Source: Paenibacillus dauci (GTDB taxonomy: Bacteria; Bacillota; Bacilli; Paenibacillales; Paenibacillaceae). From it: DNA of 64,000 nucleotides. The translations under genes were made by a program, and so were the position numbers. A model generated the notes under the pieces. The model searched no databases. It had not been told where the DNA came from and was given only the letters and a program-made list of their open reading frames with translations. Numbering within the stretch: position 1 is the stretch's first letter; the number at the start of each line of letters is the position of its first letter. The stretch lies in NCBI RefSeq assembly GCF_000971985.1, contig NZ_LAQQ01000001.1, positions 682,001 to 746,000 of the forward strand. Reading direction: 5' to 3'. Positions 44,589-53,783 of the stretch are shown here, one piece after another.

Positions 44589-45591
44589 TCGTCTCACCCT
44601 CCGTAATGCCGAGGAACAGCTGCTCCAGGGTAGGATTTAATTTGCGTACATTATGAATCTGGATATTGGCGCTGACAAGAGCCTGAATAGTCGTCGATAT
44701 TTGTTCTTCCGGTGTCCGGGTAATAATGCTGTTCAGCTTCAGTGATGCAGCCGTGTCGTTGTCCAGATGTGCAGATTCCAGATCCAGCACTGTAATATCG
44801 GGGAGTTCTTCGAGAATGCGTGCTCCCTGTTCGGTAGGTTCCAGCTCCCATACGACAAGATGTTCCCTGTCTTCTACCAGTTCATTTACACTACCTACCG
44901 CTATAACCTTCCCATTGCCTACAATAGCAACGCGGTCACAAAGCAGCTGAATTTCACTGAGCAGATGGCTGGATACGAATACAGCCATGCCCTGCGCAGC
45001 CAACTCGCGAATGAACAGACGCATATCCCGGATACCTTTGGGATCAAGTCCATTGGTCGGCTCATCCAGAATGAGCAACCTCGGTCTGCCAAGCAGTGCC
45101 TGGGCAATCCCGAGACGCTGGCGCATTCCCAGCGAGTACTTGCTTACTTTATCGTGAATCCGCTCGTCCAGACGTACGATCTCGGTTACTTCCTGAATTC
45201 GCTGCTCGTCCACCCCCGGCTGCATACGAGCAAAGTGCTGTAGATTCTCCCAGCCGGTCAGATATGGATACATCTCGGGATTCTCGACGATCGAGCCTAC
45301 GTAAGCCAGTGCCTTTTCCGGTTGACGGGTTACATCGTATCCACAGATCGTAATCTTTCCTTCGGTTGGGCGAATCAGATTGACCAGCATACGAATCGTT
45401 GTCGTCTTGCCTGCTCCGTTGGGGCCGAGAAATCCAAAGATTTCGCCTGCCCGTACATTAAAAGTCACATCCTTGATAATCCAGCGCTTGCCGATCTTTT
45501 TCTTTACTTTTATAGCCGATAATACAATTTCTGATTCTGTCTGCTCACTACTGGCAGACGAAGAAGTCAAATCGGGATTGGATATATTCAT
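44581..45591 (-). CDS. ABC exporter ATPase
   Basis: 336 residues with Walker A GPNGAGKTT, Q loop, signature YSLGMRQRLGIAQALLGRPR, Walker B LLILDEPTNGLDP and switch His in FVSSHLLSEIQ. A C-terminal extension of about 85 residues (VVWELEPTEQGARILEELPD) is typical of bacitracin/lantibiotic-resistance-like BcrA ATPases. The first 25 residues are Ser/Thr/Glu-rich. Pairs with the ABC-2 permease. Confidence 0.93.
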   Translation of the reverse strand: MNISNPDLTSSSASSEQTESEIVLSAIKVKKKIGKRWIIKDVTFNVRAGEIFGFLGPNGAGKTTTIRMLVNLIRPTEGKITICGYDVTRQPEKALAYVGSIVENPEMYPYLTGWENLQHFARMQPGVDEQRIQEVTEIVRLDERIHDKVSKYSLGMRQRLGIAQALLGRPRLLILDEPTNGLDPKGIRDMRLFIRELAAQGMAVFVSSHLLSEIQLLCDRVAIVGNGKVIAVGSVNELVEDREHLVVWELEPTEQGARILEELPDITVLDLESAHLDNDTAASLKLNSIITRTPEEQISTTIQALVSANIQIHNVRKLNPTLEQLFLGITEGETIE

Positions 45592-45735
45592 TAGTCACTC
45601 TTCCCTCCTGTAGCCTGTACTATATTCATTCAAAAGGATGCTTGATTTATAGCAGCAGATCATCACATAACATTTTGTAAATTACCGAGTAAATGACTGC
45701 TGCATAATAGCTCCCAACTTTGTGCAGGATAGCGG

Positions 45736-46569
45736 TTAACGGATGCTTTGAACAATACGCGTGGCAATCTGTTCATAACCGTCACCATTGGGATGGAAAT
45801 GATCCGCAGACAGATACTGATCCAGATTATTCTGGAACAGATCAAATGTAGGGATAACCATCATATGCTCATTGGTATTTGTAATCCCTGCAGCCTTCAT
45901 ATTCCAGGCACTTACCGCCTGATTGCCTGGTATCCGAAGTTCCTTGAGGTCTCCAAACGGATTATATAGACCAAGGTAAATAATCTGTGCATCTGGATTG
46001 ATCTTCGCCAATCGATCCAGAATCTTTTGCAATCGTGCCGCAGCCTTAGGCTGATTGGTCAGCAGCTGGTTCGCGGTAGGCGCCTGTTCATCCAGATTTC
46101 CCAGCGCTTCTCCGCCATTGAACAAATCATTGGCTCCAATCGACAGCATAATTACATTCGCCTGGCGAAGGGTATGCTGGACACCGGATTCATCCAGCGA
46201 TTCGATGACCTGTCCTGTTTTCTGTCCGTTGATTCCCAGGTTGGCCACCAGCTTGGCATCTACTCCCTGCTGCTGAAGCAGATTAACGGTACGGCGTACA
46301 AATCCGCTGCCCTCATCGTCACCTGTTCCTTTGGCGAGCGAGTCACCAAGTGCAGCAACGCGTATTCCTTCTGTCGCTGGATCAACTGCTGCCTGGGATC
46401 CATTTTGTGCAGCACTGTCCGTAGAACTTTCTGCTGTATAGGAACTACCTACCGGATTAACGACATCATTTATCGCATATACAAAACCGCTAATCAGCAG
46501 TAACGTTGTTACGATGGAAGCAATGCTGGTAATTCTCCATATTCGTGCCGATGATGAAGATGGTTTCAT
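45736..46569 (-). CDS. SGNH/GDSL-family esterase, membrane anchored
   Basis: 277 residues. An N-terminal membrane helix (ITSIASIVTTLLLISGFVYA, 12-31) is followed by a Ser/Ala linker and an SGNH hydrolase domain: block I VAALGDSLAKGTGDDEG (Ser), block II NLGINGQ (Gly), block III LSIGANDLFNGG (Asn) and block V SADHFHPNGDGYEQIA (Asp and His). All catalytic residues are present. Outer-face lipase, esterase or cell wall deacetylase (YpmR-like). ATG 46569 is set by GGAGGT; the longer frame lacks a site. Confidence 0.92.
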   Translation of the reverse strand: MKPSSSSARIWRITSIASIVTTLLLISGFVYAINDVVNPVGSSYTAESSTDSAAQNGSQAAVDPATEGIRVAALGDSLAKGTGDDEGSGFVRRTVNLLQQQGVDAKLVANLGINGQKTGQVIESLDESGVQHTLRQANVIMLSIGANDLFNGGEALGNLDEQAPTANQLLTNQPKAAARLQKILDRLAKINPDAQIIYLGLYNPFGDLKELRIPGNQAVSAWNMKAAGITNTNEHMMVIPTFDLFQNNLDQYLSADHFHPNGDGYEQIATRIVQSIR

Positions 46570-46705
46570 CCTGTGACCTCCAAGTATTGAATAATAGTAA
46601 GTGTTAATTTTCATTATATACACTATGTATACAACTTCCAAATGATCAGCAGCTATCTATTACATGCCGACCATTTGGAAGTGGTATTATTGTGAAAAAA
46701 GACAG

Positions 46706-46775
46706 AAAAGGACGCTGTCATACCGAAGCCAAATGCAGATCGTGCTTGATTGGCGAAGCGGTTAGAGCGTCCCTT
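46706..46775 (-). terminator. Terminator of the alpha-glucosidase gene
   Basis: On the minus strand GGACGCT and AGCGTCC pair, with inner ACCG/CGGT, and are followed by TTTTCTGTC. The rest of 46570-46901 shows no gene. Confidence 0.65.
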
Positions 46776-46901
46776 TCCCGATATGATATTGGCAGTTCAT
46801 ACTGCCGACATGATGAAATGAATTTATTGGTACATACACCTTTATTTTATACCCCGTCAGTAAACTGAGCGTTAGCCTGATTGGGAATTACTGATTAGGA
46901 A

Positions 46902-48614
46902 TTACTGGTTGAGTATATACACTCTGGCTTCATAGGGTTGCAGATCAATCTCGCGGATATCCTGCTGTTCATCTACTGCATAATTGCTGATCAGCAGCTG
47001 GTACCGCTCATACTCCACACTGTCTTCCAGCTGGAAATGCACCGGCTGCTCACTGAAGTTCAGCACAACCAGCAGCTGCTTTTCTTCATATGTGCGAACA
47101 TAAGCATAAATCTGCTCATCATCCGGCAGCAGCAGACGATAATCTCCGTAGACAAGAATATCATTCTCTCCGCGTAGAGTAATCAATTTCTGATAATAAT
47201 AGAAAATGGACTCCTGATCTTTTAATGCTTCGGCTACATTGATTTTGTCATGATTCGGATTAACCGTCATCCATGGCTGACCTGTTGTAAATCCGGCATG
47301 TTCCGAATCATCCCACTGCATTGGTGTACGCGCATTATCCCGGCTCTTGATATAGATGGACTCCATCACTTTATCAGGATCTATACCGGCAGCTGTATAT
47401 TCCTGGTACATGTTTAACGTTTCAATATCCTGATAATCATCAATAGACGGCATACGGATATTGGTCATCCCAATCTCTTCACCCTGATAAATATAAGGTG
47501 TTCCCTGCAAAGTATGCAGCAGCGTCCCCAGCATTTTGGCAGACTCCTTGCGATAACGGGTATCATTGCCGAACCGTGATACCATTCGCGCCTGATCATG
47601 GTTGTTCATATAATTGCTGTTCCAGCCCTTGTTATGCAGCAGAGTCTGCCATTTGCTGATAATTGCCTTGATCTCGGTAAGCTCCCATGGACGGATATCC
47701 CATTTGCCGCCCTTGCCGGCATCTACCCGCATCAATTCAAAATGAAAAACCATATTCAGCTCATTACGGTCTTCGCCCACATACAAAGCTCCATCTTCCG
47801 GCGTTACATTGATCGCTTCACCAACCGTCATAATATCGTATTTGGACAGTACTTTCTCGTTCATTTCCTGCAAGTACTCATGCACCCGTGGACCATTGAC
47901 AAAATGTTTGCCGCCAAAATGATATGGAAACTTGTGATCAGGCTCTGCGGTGCCCAGCTCCGGCGTTTCTTCGCGTGCATCAGGCAGCTTGGGATCTTTG
48001 GAAATCAGGTTGATCACGTCCATTCGGAATCCATCAATCCCTTTATCCAGCCACCAGGTCATCATTTTGTATACTTCTTCCCGTACGGTCGGGTTTTCCC
48101 AGTTCAGATCAGGCTGCTTTTTGGAGAACAGGTGCAGATAATATTCTTCTGTCGTCTCATCATACTGCCAGGCCGATCCGCTGAAAAAAGAACTCCAGTC
48201 GTTGGGCTCGCGTCCTTCTTTTCCCGGTCGCCAAATATAATAATCGCGATAGGGGTTATCAGTGGATTTACGCGATTCCACAAACCAGGCATGCTCATCG
48301 GAACTGTGATTGACGACCAGATCCATAATCAGCTTCATTCCGCGCTGATGCAGGCCATCCAGCAGTCGTTCCCAATCATCCAGCGTGCCGAATTCATCCA
48401 TAATATTCTGGTAATTGCTGATATCGTAACCGTTATCATCATTGGGAGACTCATATACCGGGCAGAGCCAGATCACATGCACCCCCAGCAGCTGAAGATA
48501 ATCTAACTTGCTGATAATACCAGGGATATCACCTATTCCATCTCCATTACTGTCCATAAAGCTGCGCGGATAGATCTGATACACGACACTTTCTTTCCAC
48601 CAGGTCTTCTTCAT
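46902..48614 (-). CDS. GH13 alpha-glucosidase (oligo-1,6-glucosidase type)
   Basis: Cytoplasmic enzyme of 570 residues that releases glucose from isomaltose- or maltose-type oligosaccharides. The GH13 triad is D199 (GIDGFRMDV), E266 (TVGEAIN) and D340 (NNHDQA); DLVVNHSSDEHAWF and YQGEEIGMTN are also present. The length and GEAINVTPEDGALYVG fit MalL/oligo-1,6-glucosidase better than trehalose-6-phosphate hydrolase. ATG 48614 follows GGTGGAG; the longer frame to 48674 lacks a site. No transport gene is adjacent. Confidence 0.92.
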   Translation of the reverse strand: MKKTWWKESVVYQIYPRSFMDSNGDGIGDIPGIISKLDYLQLLGVHVIWLCPVYESPNDDNGYDISNYQNIMDEFGTLDDWERLLDGLHQRGMKLIMDLVVNHSSDEHAWFVESRKSTDNPYRDYYIWRPGKEGREPNDWSSFFSGSAWQYDETTEEYYLHLFSKKQPDLNWENPTVREEVYKMMTWWLDKGIDGFRMDVINLISKDPKLPDAREETPELGTAEPDHKFPYHFGGKHFVNGPRVHEYLQEMNEKVLSKYDIMTVGEAINVTPEDGALYVGEDRNELNMVFHFELMRVDAGKGGKWDIRPWELTEIKAIISKWQTLLHNKGWNSNYMNNHDQARMVSRFGNDTRYRKESAKMLGTLLHTLQGTPYIYQGEEIGMTNIRMPSIDDYQDIETLNMYQEYTAAGIDPDKVMESIYIKSRDNARTPMQWDDSEHAGFTTGQPWMTVNPNHDKINVAEALKDQESIFYYYQKLITLRGENDILVYGDYRLLLPDDEQIYAYVRTYEEKQLLVVLNFSEQPVHFQLEDSVEYERYQLLISNYAVDEQQDIREIDLQPYEARVYILNQ

Positions 48615-48836
48615 AGCATCTCCACCTCTTCTTGTATGTAGTTGATTCATCCGACAAATGGATTCCAGCTGCAAGTGCTTCTTTATTATTTCCCCATCTA
48701 TCTGTAGATGAAGCAGGCGACCCAGCAGAAGATGTGAATTTCATTCGACAACAGGCTGCTTTTCACTTTATTTGGATCTGTATCTTTGCAAGTTCCTTAT
48801 GTGTGCGGTGTTCATTATGTGCTATCAGGCAGTGAA

Positions 48837-48866
48837 TTGGACAAATGTGTGATGTAGGTGTATACT
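48837..48866 (+). promoter_or_regulatory. Promoter of tRNA-Lys
   Basis: TTGGAC, an 18-base spacer and TATACT lie about 75 bases before the tRNA. The remainder of 48615-48941 shows nothing else. Confidence 0.6.
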
Positions 48867-48941
48867 ATCCAGAGTAATAGTTGTTATGCGTATTAATTTG
48901 CTGTTACGCTTGTTAATGACCAGAGTACAGCCATCTATTGC

Positions 48942-49014
48942 GGGACATTAGCTCAGCTGGTAGAGCATCCGACTCTTAATCGGCAGGTCGCGGGTTCGAT
49001 CCCCACATGTCCCA
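48942..49014 (+). tRNA. tRNA-Lys (CTT anticodon)
   Basis: 73 bases without encoded CCA. Acceptor GGGACAT pairs with ATGTCCC, D arm GCTC/GAGC, anticodon loop CTCTTAA with CTT at 48975-48977, T loop TTCGATC. Two stem positions do not pair: T-C at the top of the anticodon stem and C-A in the T stem (GCGGG against CCCAC). A terminator follows. Confidence 0.93.
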
Positions 49015-49060
49015 TCCAAGGGTGTGTCAGCTTGTATAGACTGAACCCCATAGTATAAAT

Positions 49061-49100
49061 AAAAGCCACAGCGTCTGATTTCTGGACACTGTGGCTTTTT
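49061..49100 (+). terminator. Terminator of tRNA-Lys
   Basis: AAAAGCCACAGcGTC pairs with GACaCTGTGGCTTTTT. It also lies just beyond the end of the minus-strand gene at 49166. Confidence 0.9.
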
Positions 49101-49165
49101 ATTTATACCTGCTATATTGACCTTATGAGTACTCCTGCTGATATCGTAGGATCTTAATAAGGCAG

Positions 49166-49855
49166 TTAACCGGTTATTGCATGCTGCATAGATTTCAATG
49201 CTACCAGATGCAATTGGACTTCTTCGCTGGATCCCGACTGCTGCAGTGTGTATGAATGGGAGGTAGATAATTCGCCTTTTTGCATATAGCGGATGAGTAT
49301 CGCTTGCAGCTCCTGCAGGGTATGGGCTGTGAGATGCAGCTTTAGCGTATTTTTCTTCCTTTTCAGTTGATCCTTATTCCCTTCTGCCATAGCCAGAATG
49401 AGCTTTGCTTTGATGGAAGAAGTTTTTTTGGAACGGATTGCTTTCATTTTGCGTAATTCACCAGATTGTTGCAGTGCTTTGAGTTTTTTGGCCAATTTGG
49501 CAGCTGAATTCATATCCAGCGATATAGTCAGTTCATTCTTGTCCTGTGAATTGAACGTATAGTGAATCAGGGCAGAGTCTGCGAATTTCCCGGATTTCGG
49601 CTTTTTTTCGGCTGTTGGATAAGAGGCAGACTGACTGATGATTGCTGTTAGCTGCTTATACAGATGTTCTGGAGAATCACCGCAGACCAGCTGCTTCTTA
49701 CCAATTTTGGCAAAAGGCTGACGGCGGCAGGTTTTGCACTCACTCAGACAGCCTTTGCGCTGCTGATCTATTTCGGAAAACTGTTCTTTGATATCCTGAT
49801 ATACCTGCTTTGTGCCTAACTTATCATTTTTACTGCAATATTTGATCGTCTCCAT
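49166..49855 (-). CDS. DUF1450-type Cys-rich domain protein with C-terminal extension
   Basis: 229 residues. Residues 1-75 match the DUF1450/YuzB pattern (IKYCSKNDKLGTKQVYQDIK, then GCLSECKTCRRQPFAKIG and QLVCGDSPEHLYKQL), with Cys at 7, 36, 40, 43 and 58 that may bind a metal or an Fe-S centre. YuzB itself is only about 78 residues; the C-terminal 150, Lys-rich and helical, are not recognised. GGGGGA precedes ATG. Stand-alone gene. Confidence 0.75.
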   Translation of the reverse strand: METIKYCSKNDKLGTKQVYQDIKEQFSEIDQQRKGCLSECKTCRRQPFAKIGKKQLVCGDSPEHLYKQLTAIISQSASYPTAEKKPKSGKFADSALIHYTFNSQDKNELTISLDMNSAAKLAKKLKALQQSGELRKMKAIRSKKTSSIKAKLILAMAEGNKDQLKRKKNTLKLHLTAHTLQELQAILIRYMQKGELSTSHSYTLQQSGSSEEVQLHLVALKSMQHAITG

Positions 49856-50018
49856 GACTGTAATTCCCCCATCTTGCGATGTTATTCATCGGTTGAAATG
49901 TAACTTTATACTAGGGAGTACCCTCTGGATTGTCAATAGAACGTGAAATGAACATTCCCGCCATTTCATCTACCTATCATCATGAACAGTCTTCGATTGT
50001 ACAGATCTGTTCTAATTA

Positions 50019-50070
50019 AAAAGACCCTTGCAGCATGCTCGACAAGCGAAGCATCCTGCAGGGGTCTTTA
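50019..50070 (-). terminator. Terminator of the CAP-domain gene
   Basis: AAAGACCCTTGCAG with ATGCT pairs with AGCAT and CTGCAGGGGTCTTT. Confidence 0.88.
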
Positions 50071-50119
50071 CAGCTCTGATTCATCCGGAGCGTTCGTCTA
50101 CGTGTATACACATTTATAT

Positions 50120-50680
50120 TTATTTACCGATAAATTCCTGAACCCAGATGCCATTCACATAGCCCACAGCAATATGCGTATAATTTTTACTCAGTATATT
50201 GGCTTTGTGACCGGAACTGTTCATCCATGAATTCATTACCTGTGCCGGAGAAGTCTGGCCTTTGGCAATATTCTCGCCTGCTGCACGGTAACTGATTTTG
50301 TATGTCTTCATCATGTCGAATGGAGATCCGTACGTTGGTGAAGTATGGCTGAAATAATTGTTTTTGTACATATCCATGGCTTTGTCCTGTGCCAGAGTCT
50401 GGAGATTGGTGTCTACGACCAGCGCTTTCAGACCAGCCTTGCTGCGTTCCTGATTAACCAGATCAACGACTTGAGTGGCAAAAGCATACGTATCCGCTGT
50501 AGCAGTAGCTGCGCTTTGTCCAGTCAGTGTGCGTTCCGAAGATAATTTAACGTATGTCTTATGCGTATGCTGTAAATGATTAGATGCTGCCTGTGCATTT
50601 GCTGGTGTGACCAGGCTAGCTGCAAGAAGTCCGGCAGCCGCTGCCGACATGGCGATGCGTTTCAGTTGTATGAATTTCAT
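50120..50680 (-). CDS. Secreted CAP-domain (SCP/PR1, YkwD-like) protein
   Basis: 186 residues. The signal peptide MKFIQLKRIAMSAAAAGLLA, then ASLVTPANAQAA, is followed by a CAP domain: VVDLVNQERSKAGLKALVVD, LAQDKAMDMYKNNYFSHTSP, SYRAAGENIAKGQTSPAQVM, NSWMNSSGHKANILSKNYTH and IAVGYVNGIWVQEF. The His/Glu residues of the CAP cleft are present. Family function outside eukaryotes is unclear; YkwD-like proteins are extracellular. ATG 50680 is chosen for the signal peptide, although AGGAGG is 13 bases away. Confidence 0.92.
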   Translation of the reverse strand: MKFIQLKRIAMSAAAAGLLAASLVTPANAQAASNHLQHTHKTYVKLSSERTLTGQSAATATADTYAFATQVVDLVNQERSKAGLKALVVDTNLQTLAQDKAMDMYKNNYFSHTSPTYGSPFDMMKTYKISYRAAGENIAKGQTSPAQVMNSWMNSSGHKANILSKNYTHIAVGYVNGIWVQEFIGK

Positions 50681-50811
50681 AATAAGTACAAATCCTCCTG
50701 TGAAATGAGTATGTTCAAATCCGCCTAAGATTCTACCATTTATTCCTATATATCGGCAACTTTGCATGAAATGTGTGCAGTGAAAAGACAAAAAACGCTA
50801 TTTTTCTTGGT

Positions 50812-51579
50812 TTACTGTCTAATGATAGTAACTCCATGATTGTCCAGAATAGAGATGGCTGTCTGAATGACCTTCAACATGGTATAACCATTCTGATTTT
50901 GTCTCTGCAGCAATTGATTGTTCTCCATATATTGATAATGTGACCAGATCACTGTAAAAGGCGGCACTGGTCCAAAATCGCCACACAGACAGTCATCCAT
51001 TGCGTCCAGACTACTGCCATAGTAGCCCGCCGGCCCATTCAGCTGTTCGCCCAACATCAAGAAAAAAGCATATTGATCTGTAATCAGACGTCCATCCAGA
51101 TGAATGGTTATCCCCTCCAGTCCCTGATTTCTCCAGGAATTGGTCTGCAGCGCATAGGTCCGGACAACCGTTTGCCAGATTTTACGTTCTTCCAGGGTAA
51201 AATCGACCCATAGACCGGTCTGCCGCAGATCCGGATCGCGAAGCAGATCCCACATTTCCAGAATACGCCGGGTTCGGGATACCTGTTCATAGGTATGAAC
51301 CAGCAGTTCCCAGTCTCCATTTTCAGCAAAAGAAGCGGCGCCTTCGGGCTGTAGGACTCTTTTTATCGGAAAATCATAATAACCGATCACTGATCCATAA
51401 GTATCCAGGATACCCAGGTTAATACGATCCAGTTTTGGGACAGGGGTATACTCCGGATTTTTACGAAATTCATAGATCTTCAGATGCTGCCTGCTGGATT
51501 CGTCATTTTCCAGCCATACTTTTTGACAGTAGCCTATATTCTCTTCATCCCAATTATAAATAGCATATTTATCGCTCAT
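50812..51579 (-). CDS. Protein with C-terminal barstar-like domain
   Basis: 255 residues. Residues about 157-255 follow the barstar fold: ITIHLDGRLITDQYAFFLML, then GYYGSSLDAMDDCLCGDFGP with the YYG-LDA-D-L core, FTVIWSHYQYM, and the last helix and strand (MLKVIQTAISILDNHGVTII). Barstar proteins block RNase toxins. The N-terminal 150 residues (YAIYNWDEENIGYCQKVWLE) are unlike any domain I know and may add specificity. AAAGGAG precedes ATG. No barnase-like toxin is seen in the window, so an orphan immunity role is inferred. Confidence 0.75.
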   Translation of the reverse strand: MSDKYAIYNWDEENIGYCQKVWLENDESSRQHLKIYEFRKNPEYTPVPKLDRINLGILDTYGSVIGYYDFPIKRVLQPEGAASFAENGDWELLVHTYEQVSRTRRILEMWDLLRDPDLRQTGLWVDFTLEERKIWQTVVRTYALQTNSWRNQGLEGITIHLDGRLITDQYAFFLMLGEQLNGPAGYYGSSLDAMDDCLCGDFGPVPPFTVIWSHYQYMENNQLLQRQNQNGYTMLKVIQTAISILDNHGVTIIRQ

Positions 51580-51656
51580 TTTTTCTCCTTTTGCTGCATT
51601 TTATAAATTCGGGTTACATCATTCTATGTATAGAATAAATTCCAAATCAGCTAACC

Positions 51657-51691
51657 AAAAAAACAGCCCCCTTATTCAGGGAGCTGTTCTT
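51657..51691 (-). terminator. Terminator of the purT-GNAT operon
   Basis: On the minus strand AACAGCTCCC pairs with GGGgGCTGTT, followed by TTTTTGG. Confidence 0.85.
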
Positions 51692-51707
51692 GTGTATCCG
51701 TGCTTGC

Positions 51708-52163
51708 TTACATTTGCTTGATAAAATTACAGCCAATCTTCTCATAGCCCATATGCTGGTAGAATGAGCAAGAAGACAGACGCTCGTCACGGTTCATTCC
51801 GGTGACAAATACGGAATGATCTCCAGCTTCACGCGCCTGGCGTTCGGCTGTTGTAATCAATTCACGACCAATTCCCTGGTTACGGTAGGCTTCCGAGATA
51901 ACCAGACCTGTGATCTGGGAAGTCTTATGACCGGTGTCATATGAGGTTTTGCGATACAGGGCAATCATACCTACAACCTGTCCTTCACGCTCGGCAACAA
52001 GTGTCATAAATTGCGGCTTGCCTTCCAGGGCAGCCATCCGGTCACGCAATACACTCTCCGTCATAGGATAACAAAGTTCACGCATCAGGCCAGTCAAAGC
52101 TTGAACATCTTTACTTTCGAATTTACGGACTTCCGCAACAGGCATTAATACACTAGTCGACAT
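51708..52163 (-). CDS. GNAT acetyltransferase
   Basis: 151 residues, single GNAT domain with VRKFESKDVQALTGLMRELC at the N-terminus and the acetyl-CoA loop LVISEAYRNQGIGRELITTA; FYQHMGYEKIG closes it. Substrate unknown. ATG 52163 has AGAGGAG 7 bases upstream and overlaps purT by 11 bases; an ATG at 52169 is too near the site. Co-translated with PurT. Confidence 0.88.
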   Translation of the reverse strand: MSTSVLMPVAEVRKFESKDVQALTGLMRELCYPMTESVLRDRMAALEGKPQFMTLVAEREGQVVGMIALYRKTSYDTGHKTSQITGLVISEAYRNQGIGRELITTAERQAREAGDHSVFVTGMNRDERLSSCSFYQHMGYEKIGCNFIKQM

Positions 52164-53325
52164 GTACATACTCCTCTTTTAGCAGAGCGGCCGCTTCTAC
52201 GGCACGCTTCCGCGCGATTTCCACACTTTCGTCCGCACTGAGTGCCACTGCCATTCGGCGTCCCGGTTTGGTCTCCGGTTTGCCGAATACCCGTACTTGC
52301 GTACGCGGCAGCTTCAATGCTTCTTCCAGTCCGCCAACAACAAAATCTTTTGAAGTCTGTGTTGCCTTGAGTGTTGCCGATGCGCCAGGGGTAAGCAGAT
52401 GGACGCCAGGAATCTCAAAACCGAGAATCGCCCGCACATGCAGGGCAAATTCGGACAAGTCCTGGGTTACCATCGTAACCATACCCGTATCATGCGGCCT
52501 TGGCGATACTTCGCTGAATACCACTCCATCCGCCGTAAGAAACAGCTCTACTCCGAACAATCCGTATCCTCCCAGATGTCCGGTAATAGTGCCGGCGATA
52601 TGCTGTGCTTCTGCCAGCTGTTCCGCAGTCATGTAATGCGGCTGCCATGACTCGACATAATCTCCATCCCGCTGAATATGTCCAATAGGCGGACAATACA
52701 GGGTACCTGAGGCTGAACGCACCGTTAGCAGTGTAATTTCACTTTCAAAATGGACAAAGGCTTCGACGATGACCCGTACTGACTTGCCTCTGGCTCCTTC
52801 GAGCGCCGTGTTCCAGCAATCCTCCGCATCCTGCGGAGTACGGCATACGCTTTGTCCTTTACCGGACGAGCTCATCAGAGGTTTTACTACGCAGGGTGTT
52901 CCTAATTCGGCGACGGCTGCTTTGAGCTGATCGAGATTATCCGCGAACCGGTACGCTGCTGTAGGCAAACCGAGTGTCTCGGCAGCCAAACGGCGTATCC
53001 CCTCACGATCCATCGTTAATCTCGCAGCTGTAGCGGTAGGAACGACATGATAGCCTTCCTGCTCCAGCTCTACCAGCACATCCGTCGCAATCGCTTCAAT
53101 TTCGGGTACGATCAGATCCGGTTGCTCCAGGGCAATAACTTCCCTGAGCTGCTGTCCATTCAGCATATCAATGACATGAGAACGGTGAGCGACCTGCATG
53201 GCAGGTGCATCCGGATAACGGTCTACAGCGATACATTCCACGCCGAGACGCTGAGCTTCGATCACTACTTCTTTACCAAGTTCTCCACTGCCAAGCATCA
53301 GAATCTTCTTCGCCTGGCGAGACAT
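52153..53325 (-). CDS. purT: Formate-dependent phosphoribosylglycinamide formyltransferase
   Basis: 390 residues, close to Escherichia coli PurT (392). An ATP-grasp enzyme that formylates GAR with formate and ATP in purine synthesis. KKILMLGSGELGKEVVIEAQ at the start, CVVKPLMSSSGKGQSVCRTP for ATP, GYGLFGVELFLTADGVVFSE, and SPRPHDTGMVTMVTQDLSEF are diagnostic. ATG 53325 fits that length and has GGGGGG 5 bases before it; ATG 53340 or the longer frame are alternatives. Upstream is a 13-bp inverted repeat but no purine riboswitch that I can see. Confidence 0.94.
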   Translation of the reverse strand: MSRQAKKILMLGSGELGKEVVIEAQRLGVECIAVDRYPDAPAMQVAHRSHVIDMLNGQQLREVIALEQPDLIVPEIEAIATDVLVELEQEGYHVVPTATAARLTMDREGIRRLAAETLGLPTAAYRFADNLDQLKAAVAELGTPCVVKPLMSSSGKGQSVCRTPQDAEDCWNTALEGARGKSVRVIVEAFVHFESEITLLTVRSASGTLYCPPIGHIQRDGDYVESWQPHYMTAEQLAEAQHIAGTITGHLGGYGLFGVELFLTADGVVFSEVSPRPHDTGMVTMVTQDLSEFALHVRAILGFEIPGVHLLTPGASATLKATQTSKDFVVGGLEEALKLPRTQVRVFGKPETKPGRRMAVALSADESVEIARKRAVEAAALLKEEYVHVD

Positions 53326-53462
53326 TGGGGCCCCCCACATAATAAACAGCACTCCCTTATCCACTTTTTACACTGCGTTAAGCTTGCATACAACTCGAAC
53401 TGCAAAACTCTCCGTTGGTACAGATTGTGCTCTTTGTCTATTTTCTTGGCTGTTAAGTGATT

Positions 53463-53513
53463 AACACATTGTAAAATTCCCGACGATGTTGATGATGAAC
53501 TTTACAATGTGTT
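53463..53513. repeat. 13-bp perfect inverted repeat upstream of purT
   Basis: AACACATTGTAAA and TTTACAATGTGTT are separated by 25 bases, with partial extension to 16 bases. Neither side has a U run. Operator, attenuator or small element remnant are all possible. The rest of 53326-53681 is AT-rich without a gene. Confidence 0.6.
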
Positions 53514-53681
53514 GACACTCTTATTTTCTTACCTTCCAAGTTAGATTGCAACCCACTTTACTTAAATTTTTGAACAAATCTCGAAATTTATAAAATGATT
53601 ACGCTTTCATTCAAAAATTTTGTCACATTTTGTATATTTACTTGTTTCCTGCTTTTTACAGGAAGTCATTTCGAAAATAAA

Positions 53682-53725
53682 ACACCCTCTATCTGCTGTT
53701 TACTGCTTCAGTAGATAAAGGGTGT
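53682..53725 (-). terminator. Terminator of the heterodimeric ABC exporter operon
   Basis: ACACCCT with TATCTGCTG pairs with CAGTAGATA and AGGGTGT; on the minus strand TTTTATTTT follows. Confidence 0.88.
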
Positions 53726-53783
53726 GAATGGAAATAAAAGGATGTTGATATCATCATTTTAATTATGTCTATTATTTTATATT

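Noticed and set aside
47598-48506. 302-codon plus-strand frame
   Set aside because: Antisense to the alpha-glucosidase, whose catalytic residues are certain.
53326-53480. Purine riboswitch ahead of purT
   Set aside because: I could not find the conserved three-way junction and loop motifs in the leader.
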